In this document: positions 40,254 to 53,183 of the stretch, piece after piece
Layout: every line of letters begins with the position of its first letter
How positions within the stretch are numbered: the first letter of the stretch is position 1
DNA from: Chiua virens
Lineage: Eukaryota; Basidiomycota; Agaricomycetes; Boletales; Boletaceae
Assembly: GCA_019787685.1 (NCBI GenBank)
Contig: JAHNUO010000003.1
Coordinates: 1,922,001 to 1,986,000 of the forward strand
DNA: 64,000 bases
Direction of reading: 5' to 3'
The notes under the pieces: generated by a model
What the model was told of the DNA's origin: nothing
Database searches by the model: none
What the model saw: only the letters and a program-made list of their open reading frames with translations
Program-made: the position numbers and the translations under genes

Positions 40254-41165
40254 CCTTCAAGACCTCACCTCCCACGTTGGACTGGTATTGATCACTGATG
40301 AACTGCAAGCTCCTGCAGACTTTCTGATCCACAGATTTTTGAATCTGCGCCTAAAAGATTCACAGAATTCCCGATGCCTCTTCCTTTCTGTCTCGGAGGA
40401 CATGGAACGCATCAAATCAGTAGCGTCAAAGACTGTGTGTAAATAGTAGCATCCACTCTCTGACGAGTTATGCTGATGCCTCCAATAAAGAGCTTGAACG
40501 TCTCGCAAAACTCGAGGTTCAAGTTCATGGATGTCTACTCGCACCTCGAGGATTCAGAGTCGGAAGACGCTGACATACCGGACACGATCTCAAGAGACTC
40601 GAGATTGCGGCGGATCTTTGACCTCGTGTCTGTCGAGCTACGTGCCGGACACGGCGAGGATGGGAAAAGTATCGTCATCCTGGACGATATTGCAACCCTC
40701 GAGTGGCTCGGATTTTCCGTCCTGGAATTAACACGGTTTTCTCGTGCATTACGAGCGTTATGTGTGAAGGTGCGCGTCCCGTATCGTCTTGATCGTGCCT
40801 TTCGATAAGAAACATGAGAATGTAGGAGGGTGCGACATTGTTGATACGACATCATGTCCTCAACCGATCGGAGCCCGACACACTTTTCCGACATCTATTA
40901 CAATTATGTTCGTACCATGTGGAGGTAAGACCTCTATCGAGTGGCCGCAGTGGTGCTGTGAGCGGCGAGGTGAGCGAGGAACTCTTTTTGACAGATTCTT
41001 ATCCAATCGAAATGAATTCCGGCGTTGCAGCTATGTCTTCATATGGGTCCTGTGGAGAACAAACCAGCCTATCGCTTGATCACACGTTCAGCTGCGTTGC
41101 AATATCGACTAACGGACAGCGGTGCTATTTTTTTCAACAAGGGCATGAGTGAGGGGGTGCTATAG
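40254..41165 (+). CDS. ELP6: Elongator complex subunit 6
   Basis: RecA-like subunit of the Elp456 ring of Elongator, needed for wobble-uridine modification of tRNA. Exons with firm ends: ..-40434, 40491-40769, 40826-40969 and 41031-41165, all in frame. The start includes HVGLVLITDELQAPADFL and FLNLRLKDSQNSRCLFLSVS (ATPase-fold strand without a P-loop, as expected for Elp6), then DGKSIVILDDIATLEWLGFS, KEGATLLIRHHVL, and the C-terminal ALQYRLTDSGAIFFNKGMSEGVL. The true first exon was not resolved; a start between 40140 and 40260 is expected. Convergent with COG3. Confidence 0.8.
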
Positions 41166-41424
41166 GGTGAGATTGTGATGTGATCACGATCAACTTCAGT
41201 GATGCTGTACGGTTACACCTTTCGGAGGTAAATTTTGATGGAGTTACCCGTCAACGGCCGCCGACTGTGTTGGAAATTAGCAGGCCAGGAATCTATGTGA
41301 ACTTGGACATTCCACGATTTACGAATGACCACGGTCCACATGGATGCCATGGCAGGCAAGATCGCATTCGAAACTGCGTGCTAATTCGGGGGTACACGTT
41401 GACCACAATGCGTAAATGTCAATG

Positions 41425-44400
41425 TCATTCATCACAAATAACATTCAATCTCTCCTTCAGGCTCTCCTCCGAAAATATGACCCCTCTCAGGGCACCCGCA
41501 TACATGTTCCACACAACCTCCCTGTATCCCATATATCCGTCCACGACGGCCTCTCTCGCATGTGTGAGCAGCACGGACACCGTCCGATTATCTTCTAGGT
41601 ACAACCGGAGTTTCGTCACCGCTGCCCTGAGATCGCGTTCGCACGATTCAATAAACTTCGCATGCAATGCTTCGGCCGCAGATTGACATGCCCAGTCTTG
41701 CTCGGTGAGCAACGGTACTGGTACCAGCAGATCTGCGGATGGAGTCGCCGTACGGGAAGTGTTGAATGCCCGCACCCGGTCGACCCATTCTCGCAGAGGT
41801 TCGCACGGCGATTTGGCGCAGAGTGAGATGAGGTTTTGACATGCGCGTTTGAGATCTTGATCTATTTCCTGGAAATGGGAAACGTCAATCCCAGACAACC
41901 CAGACGGCATAGATAGTGACTGACATGTCTGGCGTCCGTCATACTCTCGTATCCACGTGGCATGCCAAGGGACGCAAAGAGTGCGTCAGGCAGCAATGCG
42001 GTTGTCTTGTTGAAGATGGAAGCCAATGCATCTACCCATGCCCGCATCGTAAGGCTTTAAGGTGCAACGAAAGAGACGATTACCTGTCATGCCGCCCTGG
42101 CCAGTTTGTCGTTGAGCGTCTCTCCCAGCCAAGTCCAGATTGTTCGTCACTTCTTTCAGGATGAGGAGGTGTCTGACGAGGAAGAGTTCTCCATCGAGTG
42201 TGCTTGCAGGCGCATTGCGTTGTCCCAAGATGGCGCTCGACGATACGAGCGACTGTCGACACAAGCTCACCGCTTCCTGAGCAATATCTTCAAATATCGC
42301 AGGCTAATAATACACATGAACCATAGCTGACCAAGGGCGCGCCAAAACTTACGTTGACGAAATCGTGTAGCTGGGATAGTACCCAAACTGTCTTTTGCAA
42401 CGTTGGATACCACGTCTCTTGTTTATCCAAGGAAGATAGCTGGAATAACCTGCTGACATTTTCCTTCTCCTTGGCGTCGAACTGTGAAGTAGGTTTCCTT
42501 ACAGCTGTACAATGCTTCATGAGCATTCTATGACCCCAAGATACGAAAAGTTCGGACGACAAACCTACGAGTATATCTGGGTACGCCAGATCTTCTGGTT
42601 TTGGGACATAGTACCTGATCTCAGCCTGAATCAGGCTCTGAGCCTTGAAGAACAGTCTCGTCTGAGCGTCTTGAAGAACCATCTCCAGTAGATGGCTGAT
42701 ATGAAGTCTCCCAAGACCTCTTGGTTTTGGAAGATCCAGGTCGACGCTAAGCTCGTCAGGGGGCTCATCAGGGAACTCCGCAACGTCGAGAACCATCAAG
42801 GCTTGAAGAACAGTGCAAACTTCGCACAACGTCGTGAGTTTAGTCTCGTGAAGAATACGAGGCCGAAGGTCGTCGTAGAGGTAATCGCATAGGGTCTCTA
42901 AATAAGGACTACAAATAATATGGTGGATCAAATACGCCAAGGTACAACAAAGCAAACAAGACTTACTACAGCTGATCCTCTCCGGAATCAAAAAACTCGC
43001 GGAAGAGATCGAACTCGTCCGTACAAAGTTGCTTCAAATAGGTACATCCCGCGTTTGTCTAGAGAATATAAATGAGCAGTATTTTTAGCTGAGAAGGCAT
43101 CCTCACAAGTTCGACGAGTTCTGTGTGTGTTGGATCCAGTCCGCGAATCTCTTCCGTCAAGCGTCCGACTAAGATGGCCTTGCGTGCACCGAAATAGGCT
43201 GTGTGACATTCAGACAACAGGGCGGAGAGTTCCTCCGGATGCACAGTCGCTCGCCGTTCGAGCTCGTTGAGAAGAGGCGCGAGCTGAGGTGTAACGCTTC
43301 GAAATCTAGTATATAATAGATGCATCTGTGCCATGGTTGATACGTCCTATTGTTGATGTTAATCGTGAGAGTGAATCCAAAGCAAGGAGCAATGGATTAC
43401 CTTCTCAGACAAACGTTTTGATACGTCCGCGGTGAGTGCTCTGAGGGACCCCACAAAAAACATCTTGATAAGTGTCATGGCGCGTGTCATACATTGCTGG
43501 AAGCGTAGCAGGTAGACCTCTACTTCCTTGTAATATCGCTGGACGCATTTCCGTCAGTACCGGCAACACAGTACTCTGATGAAAAGACCCACGTGAGCCT
43601 TCAGATATTCGATGCATATATCGACACGTTCGACCATGTACAAAAAGTCGGTCTGCAAGACGAGCGATTCCCCAGGGTGATTTAGCATCCGAGTCGCGTT
43701 CTCGAGCTCCTGGAAATACTCCAGCCTCGCGTCGATCTCGTCGGTGAGTGCAAGTAACTTGTCCTGAAGGTCGCAAGGTGCATCAGTGAGCGAACGACCC
43801 GGATAACACACGGGACAGACCCTGTCTTCGAGAAGCCGTTCACAAGCGTCCTTCAAACTTTTTCCACTCTCCTCCACGCCTCGCCATTCTTCGAGCATGC
43901 TGTCCACCCCCTTTTCTACCTCGTCCAGTCGTTCAAGCAACATGTCTACTGTGCCCAGATGTTCCGCGACCGTGGCTACGTGCGCCCTGAAGTGGGCCTC
44001 CTGACTATGCGCGACCGACCGATCGACTTGAGCAAACCAGTCATAGAATTGCTGTGGCGTCTGTATCGGCACCTTGGGGTCTAGAGCATGCGAAGGCACG
44101 GAACGCGTGAATGCAGGAACTGGTGTGGAAGGTCGCGAACCTGATCCGAGTTTGGCGGTCGCGCGGATATTGGGCGTCGGTGGATGCGAGGCATCGTCCT
44201 CGACGGCGACCTTTGCAAATTGAGACGAATCCTCTGAAGGTCCGTCTCGTACTCACTTTGAGAGGAAGGGGTGTCGTTTCGTTCGCTGTTTTGATGGCAG
44301 CAACACTCTTGAGAGCGAGTTCGGTCAAAGGTGCTTTCGCTTCCCATTCTTCAAGTGAAATTTGGTGTTTTGGTTGCAGTGTCGGGGTTGGAGGTGCAGC

Positions 44401-44436
44401 CGGACGACGTTGTGTGCTCGGCCGAACAGCTGACAT
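41425..44436 (-). CDS. COG3: Conserved oligomeric Golgi complex subunit 3 (Cog3/Sec34)
   Basis: Lobe A subunit of COG, a tethering complex for retrograde vesicles at the Golgi. The N-terminus has ISLEEWEAKAPL; the Sec34 domain follows with QQFYDWFAQVDRS and ERLLEDRVCPVCYPG; further on come FFVGSLRALTADVSKRL, the coiled region LLYTRFRSVTPQLAPLLNELE, TNAGCTYLKQLCTDEFDLF, LYDDLRPRILHETKLTTLCEVC and the C-terminus ending ERLNVICDE. Overall size and order match Cog3. The frame changes around 44265: a GT..AG pair only 25 nt apart would rejoin it but is too short for an intron, so a one-base error or a cryptic junction is likely. Several regular introns interrupt the rest. Confidence 0.8.
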
Positions 44437-44632
44437 CGTATCAGTGGTATGAGATCTTCAGGACCTCGTCAACGGAGCCCGATGTCAAACAACCATTTAG
44501 AAAGAAGCGAAGTGGTCTTAGTATATAGATATCTCTAGCGTACTACATTACAATTTACAAGTGTGTACTAGCTGCGTGCCAGATGTGTATATCAGCTCAA
44601 AGATTCCAACGAGAGACCCAGCAGAAGCGTTG

Positions 44633-45919
44633 CTACGACGTTACGTCTGCCCATGGTGATGGCTCATCGGGTGACAATGGTGGAGGGGGCGAAGCAGTGA
44701 CTAGGGAGCTGATGGACAGTTCCACAGCTCCCGTATATTCCATTGACGCGGTTTTCCGATGCAGTGCAGCTAGCGACGGCTTGGGTGCAGGCTCCAGGAC
44801 AAAGCCGGTAAGATGGCCGGATATACCATTTAGAGGCGACGGTGGCTTTGGACTGAAACGCACAGGCAAATCAACAGCAACCGGGGTGGGCGTGTCTGAC
44901 GGAGATCTTGCGCTGCGCAGGAGGCCGTTTTCTCCTTCGATTAGTTTGAGGGCCTGATGCAGTGCGTCTTTCTCCAAACACACTTGGCTCAGCTCTTCTT
45001 CGGTCTCAGCTCTTTTCATGCGCTCGGTGGCAACCATCTTGTTTGCCTGCAGATTGTTCAAACGAAAGGTATATGACGGACGTAGGAAAGTGCGCACCTC
45101 CTCAAACAAGGCTTGGGATAGCGATTCAAGTTCAGCCTCCAATGCAGCCTTTGCCGCGTCTGCGGCTTTGTGGGCCTCGCGTTCGCGTTCGAGTTTTTCT
45201 TGCAGTTCTTCAATCTCTTTTTCTCGCGCGTTTGGGACCAACGAGGGAAGAGAAGGCGAAGTAAGATGTGGGGTAGGGGCAGGCGATCGGGTGCCTGTTC
45301 ACGAATAAGCGGGTTAAGCAATAGATAGGACGAATGTCTCCACCGCTGCTAAACCGAAACTTGAAGAATCGACTTTCCTGACTGGTCATTGGGGTTGTTG
45401 GTTGAGGATTAGAAGCTGCTGGCGTGGTCGGTTTGACACCATCGACGAGCACGACAGCAACAGCGGACGGTGCTGAGGGCGCTCCGGATTCATTTAAGGG
45501 ACCATAGTCCAGGCTGCGAGGGCGCTCATCTGATTTCCTTTCCATATTGTGATTTTGGGCTTCGCGCGCGCTCCAGCGACGCCAACCAACGTCCTTTGCG
45601 CTGCACGGGGTTTCCCTCTTCAAAGCTTCCTCGAGCATTTCATTGTTGGATATGACGAGCTGAAGATTCGACTTTGCGAGATTGAGCTGTGTCTCCAGTT
45701 CCGTCTGTGTCTTGATTGCTGTCTTGAGAAGGGCAGACTACGATCGGGGATCGATTCAAGGGTCGAAATGAATGAATGGAGGCTCACAAGCACTTCCACT
45801 TTGTTCAGGACGCGGTCGAGGGCATATCTGAGGTCTTCCTCTTGGCCTTGCGACAGGACGCGGCGTGCATCGCGCAATTCGTCGTCCAAATTTTCCAACG
45901 GTGCGGATGCTAATGACAT
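44633..45919 (-). CDS. SEC2: Sec2/Rabin-type Rab exchange factor
   Basis: The centre contains the Sec2 coiled-coil GEF signature: LEAELESLSQALFEEANKMVATERM, preceded by a long heptad region (EKEIEELQEKLEREREAHKAAD). Sec2-family proteins activate Sec4/Rab8 on secretory vesicles bound for the plasma membrane. The N-terminus (start at 45919) has another coiled coil (LKTAIKTQTELETQLNLAKSN). The C-terminus is proline-rich and ends SPDEPSPWADVTS. Introns lie near 45790, 45300 and 45080. The protein is shorter than yeast Sec2, as is common in basidiomycetes. Divergent from the DUF6593 gene by about 155 bp. Confidence 0.78.
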
Positions 45920-46075
45920 GCGAAATGCACGACTTGAATTGGTCGAGCTGTGTATTTCACTCTCATGCACGTGAATGCTCTCCACATGGTATCCCTGTGC
46001 TCTCGGCCGCAGCGGTTCCCACTCGCAATGGTTTAAGAATGTCGTCTTTCCCGCCATCTCATACGTCCAGTCTCC
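45920..46075. promoter_or_regulatory. Divergent promoter, SEC2 / DUF6593 gene
   Basis: Only 156 bases separate the two opposite start codons, so regulatory sequence must be shared. No motif claimed. Confidence 0.4.
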
Positions 46076-46813
46076 ATGCCTCCCCCAAAGAAAGTCGACC
46101 CTCCCCATAAACTCGTCTTTGCCACTAACAGCGTACGCAATACCACTTTCGCAGTAGACAACGACAAGTTCTGCTATGAGATCGTGACCCGGTTCTGGCA
46201 CCCTCATCTCACCAAAATCAATAAATATGACTACGAGAATCGCGTCGTCACCTGCGTCGCTGAAATCGAGTCCCTTCCAAAGAAGGAGGTCAAGGTCCGC
46301 TTCAACACGCCCGATGCAGAGGGCGAGTGGATGCGGGCTTCAGACTTCGTCAGGGGTGACGGTACTGGCGTGTATGTACCATGATTCCTCCGTTGTGCGC
46401 TGGGAATCCTGACCTTACTTCCAGCGGTGGTACATTCACCGTAGGCGATGACGATCTCATGTACCGCTGGAAGACACACAAGCGTTACTTGCAGGTGTGT
46501 AACACGCCTGGACGCTACGACAACCAAGATTGACTTCTCAAGCTCCAGCTTGTAAATGCAGATGATGAAGAAAAGGTTCCGATTGCAGAGTACCATCCAT
46601 TCAAACGCCATTTCTTAGTCCTCCGGATGGCTCAGCGGGCTTGGCTCGAAGTCAAGCCAGGAAGCCACCGCCGCTCTCGAGAAAATTATTGGTGAGTATG
46701 CCTCTTGGCAGCAAGAATTCAGCACTTATGCATCGGCGACCCCAGTGAGCTATCTCATCGTGGAAAGGCGCAGACGCGATGCCAAGATTCGCATCAAGTT
46801 GGAGCCCCAATAG
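46076..46813 (+). CDS. DUF6593-type protein (second copy)
   Basis: Exons 46076-46371, 46425-46494 and from 46549; last exon ends in ERRRRDAKIRIKLEPQ at 46813 after an intron following KII. The pattern LVFATNSVRNTTFAVDNDKFCYEIVTRF, a central YRWKTHKRYL and VPIAEYHPF fits the DUF6593 fold of the 15361 gene. Between HFLVLR (about 46620) and EATAALEKII (about 46661) the frame differs by one, so an indel or a missed junction must be assumed. Full length would be about 200 residues. Function unknown. Confidence 0.65.
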
Positions 46814-47103
46814 ATTTAGATGCAATTTTATTCCTTCTCCTTCGATCTCGGTAATTTATATTGCTGCGAGTACAGTTTCTACCATCCCAGTCTCAGGACT
46901 GGCTATTTTTTGGGTTGTACTCACTGGAACGTTGCATTTTTATTTGATTGCCTTTTGGTTCTTGCTCTAACTATCTAATATATTAACCACCGCCTGCACA
47001 TGATCGTCCATGAATGACCTCTATAACCTCGTCAAGCAGAGGAATTGTGATTGAAAAATCCAGTGATGAGGACATGTGCACTATGAGTAAACCTGAGTAT
47101 CAT

Positions 47104-48519
47104 TCACTTGACGTCGATCAGATTTCCACCAGCAGCTCTCTCGATCGCCTTGATCGTCGCCTCCAATCGCTTCTCCATTCCCGCCCCAGCCTTTTGTTTT
47201 TGTTTCCCCCGTTGACTGTCCCCCGCTACCTGCTGCACCTGCCTCCTCCTCCTCTACATCTGCCATGGTCGTCTGTTCAACCATGAACTCTCCCACAAAC
47301 GTGGCTACCGCCTGCTCCCCTACCTCTGCGTGAGCCCTATTCCCCCACCGCCACTCATACGCCTGAGGATTTTCGTCCGTATTCACCTGCGTGGAAGAGA
47401 GGCGTCCGCGGCGCTTGCCTGTGGATTTGGTGTCGCCGAGACGCACACGGTCAAGGTAACCTTGCCGGACAAGATGTTGAAGAAAACTATCGATGGCCAT
47501 GGTCCGGTGCATGGATTGAGCATTGGAGGGTATGTTACTGCCCTGAGGGATCCGAAGGCGTTTCAAATTAGCTCTGAGGTCCACTAAAACGACGATCCGA
47601 TACGTAAAATCAGTAAATGACTGAGCGAATCAATGCTAAGACCCACATTCAGGACAAGGCACGACCATTGACTAGAATCAGCGCAAGGATAACGTGGAGC
47701 AGACCAAGAGCAGCAAGTTGATCAGCAGTGCTCCAAGCAATGACGCTGCCATAGTTGCGGGGCATCTCGTCGTCATCATCATCGAGGCCCTCAACGAGTT
47801 CTTCTTCAAGGAGATGTTCGTCTGTCAGAGCCGCTTGCTCTATGATAGTTAGGTCCAAGGTTGAGCGGAGGATGTAAGTTTTAGAGCCTGCCGCGGTAGC
47901 TGGAGCGCAGGACCGTAGTTGAATATGGTCCTGAATAATCGAGGTGAAGATGGACCACGCACCTCTTTTTTTAATGCCAGTGGCATTTTGAAGCTCCTCC
48001 GCTGGATCCTCCTCACGGTAGTTGCGAGCTTGGAGTTCGACAAGTTCCATGGCGAACGTTTTATGGAGCAGGACTTGCGCCTTGCTTAATACGGTATTGA
48101 ACGATCGGGTGTACGAGCCAAGGACTAGATGAAACTTGAAGGCGCTAAATAGACTGAATTTAATGGAGGCATACCTTTCTTGTTAATGTCCTCGCGACGC
48201 AGGGGGACACGTTTTTGCTCGCTAAAGAGCGCGAATCGAACCAGATCGCGGGCTTTTTTGTCGAGGTGCTAAATAACGAGACAATTTCAGCAGCTGATGA
48301 AGAGGGGTGTGCGCGACCCACGTCCTGATCATTGGCGCCTCTAGCTTGCGAGGGGTCAACGTCCATGTCTTCGTCAAGATCCAGTTCAAGGCCATCGCCA
48401 TCGTCGTTATCATCGTTTTCTGAATCTGCACGACGTCTCCGTTGTCGTTGGGAACGGTATTGTGATGGTTGGGATTCTCGTTGGGAGGGTTGCGAGCGAC
48501 TCGGTCCGGCGCGAGGCAT
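47104..48519 (-). CDS. NSE3: Nse3, MAGE-domain subunit of the SMC5/6 complex
   Basis: Nse3 binds Nse1 and Nse4 and DNA in the SMC5/6 complex, acting in recombinational repair. Start MPRAGPSRSQPSQRES at 48519; a Glu/Asp-rich linker follows; the MAGE homology domain starts KARDLVRFALFSEQKRVPLRREDINKKV, then LGSYTRSFNTVLSKAQ, KTYILRSTLDL, DQLAALGLLHVILALILVNGRALS, LRANLKRLRIP, FLQHLVRQGYLDRVRL and EWRWGNRAHAEVGE. The conserved tail EKRLEATIKAIERAAGGN ends at 47104, in a different frame from the preceding GEFMVEQTTMADVEEEE; the change falls within a GAG tandem run near 47240, a slippage-prone site. Convergent with the DUF6593 gene, divergent from the transporter. Confidence 0.82.
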
Positions 48520-48633
48520 CGCGGTTGATGAGAGAGTCGCGTGACAGTGTGACAGTGACCGAGCGCGTTTTATCACAGCCACCCCCTCTAACACTCCTCG
48601 GACTCTGACCAATACACCGTTCGGCTTTTACAG

Positions 48634-48697
48634 GTCCTTTTTATATGTAAGTGGCACAATTCATAGCCAACTGGCTCCACTTACATATAAAAAGGAC
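48634..48697. repeat. Perfect 21-bp inverted repeat, 22-nt spacer
   Basis: GTCCTTTTTATATGTAAGTGG at 48634-48654 is exactly complementary to 48677-48697. The two arms are separated by 22 bases and would form a long hairpin or cruciform. It lies in the intergenic region between the divergent NSE3 and transporter genes. It may be a footprint of a small inverted-repeat element or a regulatory palindrome. Confidence 0.85.
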
Positions 48698-48946
48698 ATA
48701 CCATCCGACCACCACCGTGAAACCAAACTCTATTGCTTCCCGGTGGTATTCTAGTACTGTGCTTCTTGAAGGTGCAACTAGGAGTCTCGTCAGGTTTCAG
48801 ACCGATGCAGCGCATTGGCCTCCTCGTGGAAATGTGCGGGGTACATAACTCAACTTAGAACATGGCCCCCGGATCAGCAACCTTGCTGATTTATAACCAA
48901 TCCCGTCACCATCACCACTTCCCTGTTTTCCTCCTGACTCTCTAGG

Positions 48947-51191
48947 ATGGTGCTGTTCCATGTGTATGTACTGACTTGTTTTGTTTTCTCTACGCTTAAC
49001 CATGATTTCTAGTGAAGGTCTGCCCGTAGGATGGGTTGCCATCATGTTGGCCCTATTGGCCTCCATGGGTGGTTTTATCTTTGGGGTGAGCTACTTGATT
49101 AACCACAGGATTTTACTGACGACCTCTCTAGTACGATACCGGCCAGATCTCCGACATCCTGCTCATGGACGATTTCCTGCTACGCTTCGCTACATGCTCA
49201 ACCCCTGGCGTGGCCTCTACATGTGCGTTTTCTACAGTCCGCGAAGGCCTTATCGTGTCCCTCCTTTCCATCGGAACGTTGGCTGGCGCTCTTATCGGTG
49301 CACCGTGAATAAATCAACAAATATCATACTTCGTGAACTAACGCATCCCACAGCACAGCCGATTTTCTTGGTCGACGCCGCGCAATGACCACAGAGTGTG
49401 TCGTCTTTATCGTAGGCGTTATTGTTCAGGTTGCTTCGACCACTGTATGGCAACAATATGCCGTCGGCCGACTCATCAGTGGCTTAGGTGTTGGTGCTCT
49501 TAGCGCGGCTGTCCCCATGGTATGTACCTCTTTATGCATCCGCATACTCTCTCAGGCGGCTCTAGTACCAAGCAGAAACTGCCCCACCTCAAATACGTGG
49601 TGCATTGACGTACGTCGTTTACCGTCTGTCCGGGAGTAGCCTATTTTATAATGAGATTCAGTGCAACGTACCAGCTCTTCATCACACTTGGTATCCTAGT
49701 TGCTTGTGAGTCTGGTTTGTATCAGACTTCGAATTGATACACTCATCAGTCTCTAGATTGCATTTCCATCGGAACGAGGTACGCCGCCGGTTCAGCTTCC
49801 TGGCGTATCCCCGTCGGCATCGGCATTCTGTGGGCATTGATCCTTGGTATCGGTATCTTGTTTATGCCCGAAAGTCCAAGGTACATTCTCGGTGCCCCAG
49901 TCCCCAACTTAATGCTTCATCTTTGTACGAATAGATGGCTTGCTGTCCACTGACAGACTGGAGGAAGCACGTTTATCTCTTGCGCGTGTACGTGGCCTCT
50001 CCTCGGCCGAAGCAAATGACCACTACATTATCCAACGCGAAGTGGAGGAAATTCGATCGAGCGTGGAACACGAGAAAGCGAATAGGGGCAGCTGGATTGA
50101 TTGCTTCAGACCACAAAACAAGACTCTCTACCGTACTCTCCTTGGCATGACTCTGCAGAGTCTCCAGCAATTGACCGGGGCAAACTACTTTTTTACTATG
50201 GTGCTACAGTGTTCCAAGCCGTGGGGCTCTCGGACTCGTTTGTCACACAGATCATTTTAGGAGCGGTCAACTTCGTATGCACATTTGGTGGCATGTATGT
50301 GATGGAGCGGGTACGTTTCCCAATTCCCACCTGCCATTCCTTCATACTCATCGCTGTCACACTAGTTTGGACGCAGATGGCCGCTTATTTGCGGCGGTGT
50401 CTGGCAATCTGCTTGGCTATTCGTATTTGCATCGGCAGGTACAGCTGTCGATCCCGTCACACATCCTGCCGTCGGAAAGCGTAAGTTCTTTTTATGCCTG
50501 GCTCCGTTGCCTGTGGTTTTTAACTTTGAACATAGTCATGATTGTCTCAGCGTGCCTGTTTATCTTGGGCTACGCCATGACTTGGGCTCCGTGAGTACAC
50601 ACTCTGCTCGCGCCACCTTCCAATCTGATCTCACACGTCCCGGGCCAGTGGTGTATGGATTCTGATTGGCGAAACTTTTCCGACACGGACACGTGCCAAG
50701 CAAGGCAGTCTCTCTACGGCAGCGAATTGGATGTGGAACTTCTTACTTGCATTTTTCACGCCATTCATTAGTAATGCCATTGGTTATAGGTATGGTTATG
50801 TATTTGCAGGTGCGTCGTCTTTTTTTCCCTCATTGTTTCGTCTTGGAGTTGAAACTAAACATAAACTATATGATAGCATGTAATTTGACAGGCGCAGTGG
50901 TGGTATACCTGTTCTTGTACGAGTCGTCTGATATTTCACTAGAACATGTGGACATGGTGCGTGAAGTGGCCTTGGTTCATCCTTTTCTGCGCTCAGACCT
51001 TTCGAAAGATGTATACCGACTCGAATTGTAAACCGTGGACATCCCGCCAATGGGCACCGCCGGGGTACACGTCCCGTCAAGATCTTATCGAACAAACGAG
51101 GGCCGCAGAGGAGCACAAGGAAAGCGAGATCGACGGTACGGAAGATAGAATTGAAAGAAGCAACCCGGTGCCTAGCAACTTGAAGGTGTAG
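48947..51191 (+). CDS. MFS hexose transporter
   Basis: Twelve-helix sugar porter of the fungal HXT type in the plasma membrane. A 17-nt first exon (48947-48963) joins to give [30 protein letters not shown], then [10 protein letters not shown] (cited separately), the loop 2-3 motif [28 protein letters not shown], the PESPRW motif after helix 6, [17 protein letters not shown] (helix 7), GMYVMERFGRR-like loop, and the late [12 protein letters not shown] in the position of PETKGxxLE. The C-terminal cytosolic tail is charged and ends at the TAG 51189-51191. Many short introns split the gene; I did not fix all of them. Substrate is inferred as hexose only by family. Confidence 0.82.
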
Positions 51192-51561
51192 TACAGAAAT
51201 GTTGAAGGACAACTTGACGCTCTTCGATTTTTGTGTTTTTACTTGTAAATGTCTCGCTATGTGTGTATCTGTTAAAGTCGAGATACTCGTACAAACCAAC
51301 ATCTGGGTCCGGGTCACGTTCTGAAATCGCGGTATGACCTCAGATATCTTGTTATCCACCCATGAGCATGACGTTCAGCAGCGACATTTCAGGCTACGAA
51401 CATGGGAACGAACTGCTACAAAGGGCCGAGAATAGCGCGATATCATCTTCTGACCATGGCATCATGAGATCCCACCCAAGTGAGTCAGCATGAAGCTGAC
51501 TGAGCACCTCTTTGCTATATCTCCATCAAAGTACTGAACAGACACCCGGGTCCTCACTGGC

Positions 51562-53183
51562 ATGGCTGCCAACTTCTCCAGCATCCCAATCCTTGACTTC
51601 GCTCTTATCGACGACCAGGCTCGCAAGCCCGAGTTCATCGATCAATTGCGACATGCGCTCATCAATGTCGGCTTTCTCTACTTAAAGAACCATACCGTGC
51701 CGCAGCAAGTCATCGACGATCTTACTGGGTACATCCCCCGTCTCTTCGATCTCCCACAAGAGGCTAAGAACAAGATCTTCATGGCCAACTCCCCACATTT
51801 CTTGGGGTACTCCAAGCTCGGCGCAGAATTCACCAAGGGAAAGACAGATTTCAGAGAACAGTTTGATTTTGCAACCCCTCATGAGACCAAGTGGAAACCC
51901 GGTGCTCCAAAATACTTGCGATTGTGGGGGCCCAGCCAGGTATGTGATCGTCTTGTCTGAATCCAGGCAGAGTCGAATTTTCGCTCCAGTGGCCCGACGA
52001 AGAGCTGATACCGGGGTTCCGATATACCATGGAGACGTACCTCGCGTATGTGCAACAACTCAGCTATCACTTCATCAGCTTGCTCGCGGAAGCATTCGGT
52101 CTCCCACCTGACTGCGCTCAAGAAATTCTACGATTCCGATGAGTTCATGCAGCACCGTGGAAAGGTGAGATCAATATCAGGTGTGAGATCCGGGTACCGA
52201 GACGTGTTTCCAGGTTGTCAAATATCCTGCCAATGATGGGTCACTCACTGACCAAGGCGTCGGTCCTCACTATGACGCCGGTTTCCTCACATTCGTAAGA
52301 GACTTCGCTTGCCTATCAGATATCTGCCTGTATCTGGTCATCACTACAGCTCCTCCAAGCATCTCCTCATCCTGGACTTCAGGTCCAGAACCTCTCTGGT
52401 GAATGGATCGATGCATCCCCAATGCCTGGAACGTTCGTCGTTAACATTGGAAAAGGTGAGAGTTGCTATACTATCACGCTACCGCTCATCTCGTTTATCA
52501 TCCTCGATCATCTTTTCTCGTACTTTAAATTACACACCCATCAATTCAAACCAACAGCCCTCGAATTTGCCACGCGTGGTCTCGCACGTGCCACCTCTCA
52601 CCGCGTGCTGTCTCCCCCCGTGGGCTCGACGCCCCGTTACTCTGTCCCCTTTTTCCAGAACATTAGCTTGCACGCGCGCCTCGCTGACGAAGTACTTGAC
52701 TGTACGTTATTGTTTCTCCGCCCATCCCTGTGCCGGATGAAATGCTCATGACACCTTCTGGACCGATCTTTATCTGGTGGTGCAGTCCCAACGGAGATTT
52801 TGAAACTCAAGGAATCTAGAGGGGACATTTCGGCAACAGACTGTGCGTATTCTTTACCCCCTCGCCGTGCTCCTTCCCCGTTTGATGATGACCACTTTCC
52901 CCCCTACTGCCCTGGTCATTCATCGACATATGATCCGCGGTAATAATTACGGCGTTCGACGTCTTCTCAGCTGTCAACTTTGGCGAATTTGATCGCGAGC
53001 CTTCGGGTGCAGTGAACTTGATCGGCCGTGTCAAGTGAGTTCATTTGACTAATTGTATGTCAAATCACCGTACAAATCTTCGCGTTTGATAGGAGCCATC
53101 CCGATGTCGCCGAACGTCACTACCCCGAATTGTTCAAGCAATATTTCCCTTCTGGCCTCCCGAAACAGGTTAGCGCGTATTGA
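51562..53183 (+). CDS. 2-oxoglutarate/Fe(II) dioxygenase, isopenicillin N synthase-like fold
   Basis: Cytosolic non-haem iron oxygenase. The N-terminal DIOX_N part runs SSIPILDFALIDDQARKPEF and GFLYLKNHTVPQQ; exon 1 is 51562-51939, exon 2 begins at 51990 (WPDEELIPGFRYTMETYL). Iron ligands are seen in GPHYDAGFLTF (His-x-Asp) and TSHRVLSP (distal His); the 2-oxoglutarate arginine is in PRYSVPFFQ. Several introns of ~50 nt follow; the C-terminus has HPDVAERHYPELFKQYFPSG. Near 52111 the frame changes by one base (GLPPD to ALKKFYDSDEF), suggesting one extra T. Substrate unknown; relatives act in secondary metabolism, gibberellin-like oxidation or detoxification. A truncated second copy lies at 55195-55975. 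Confidence 0.82.
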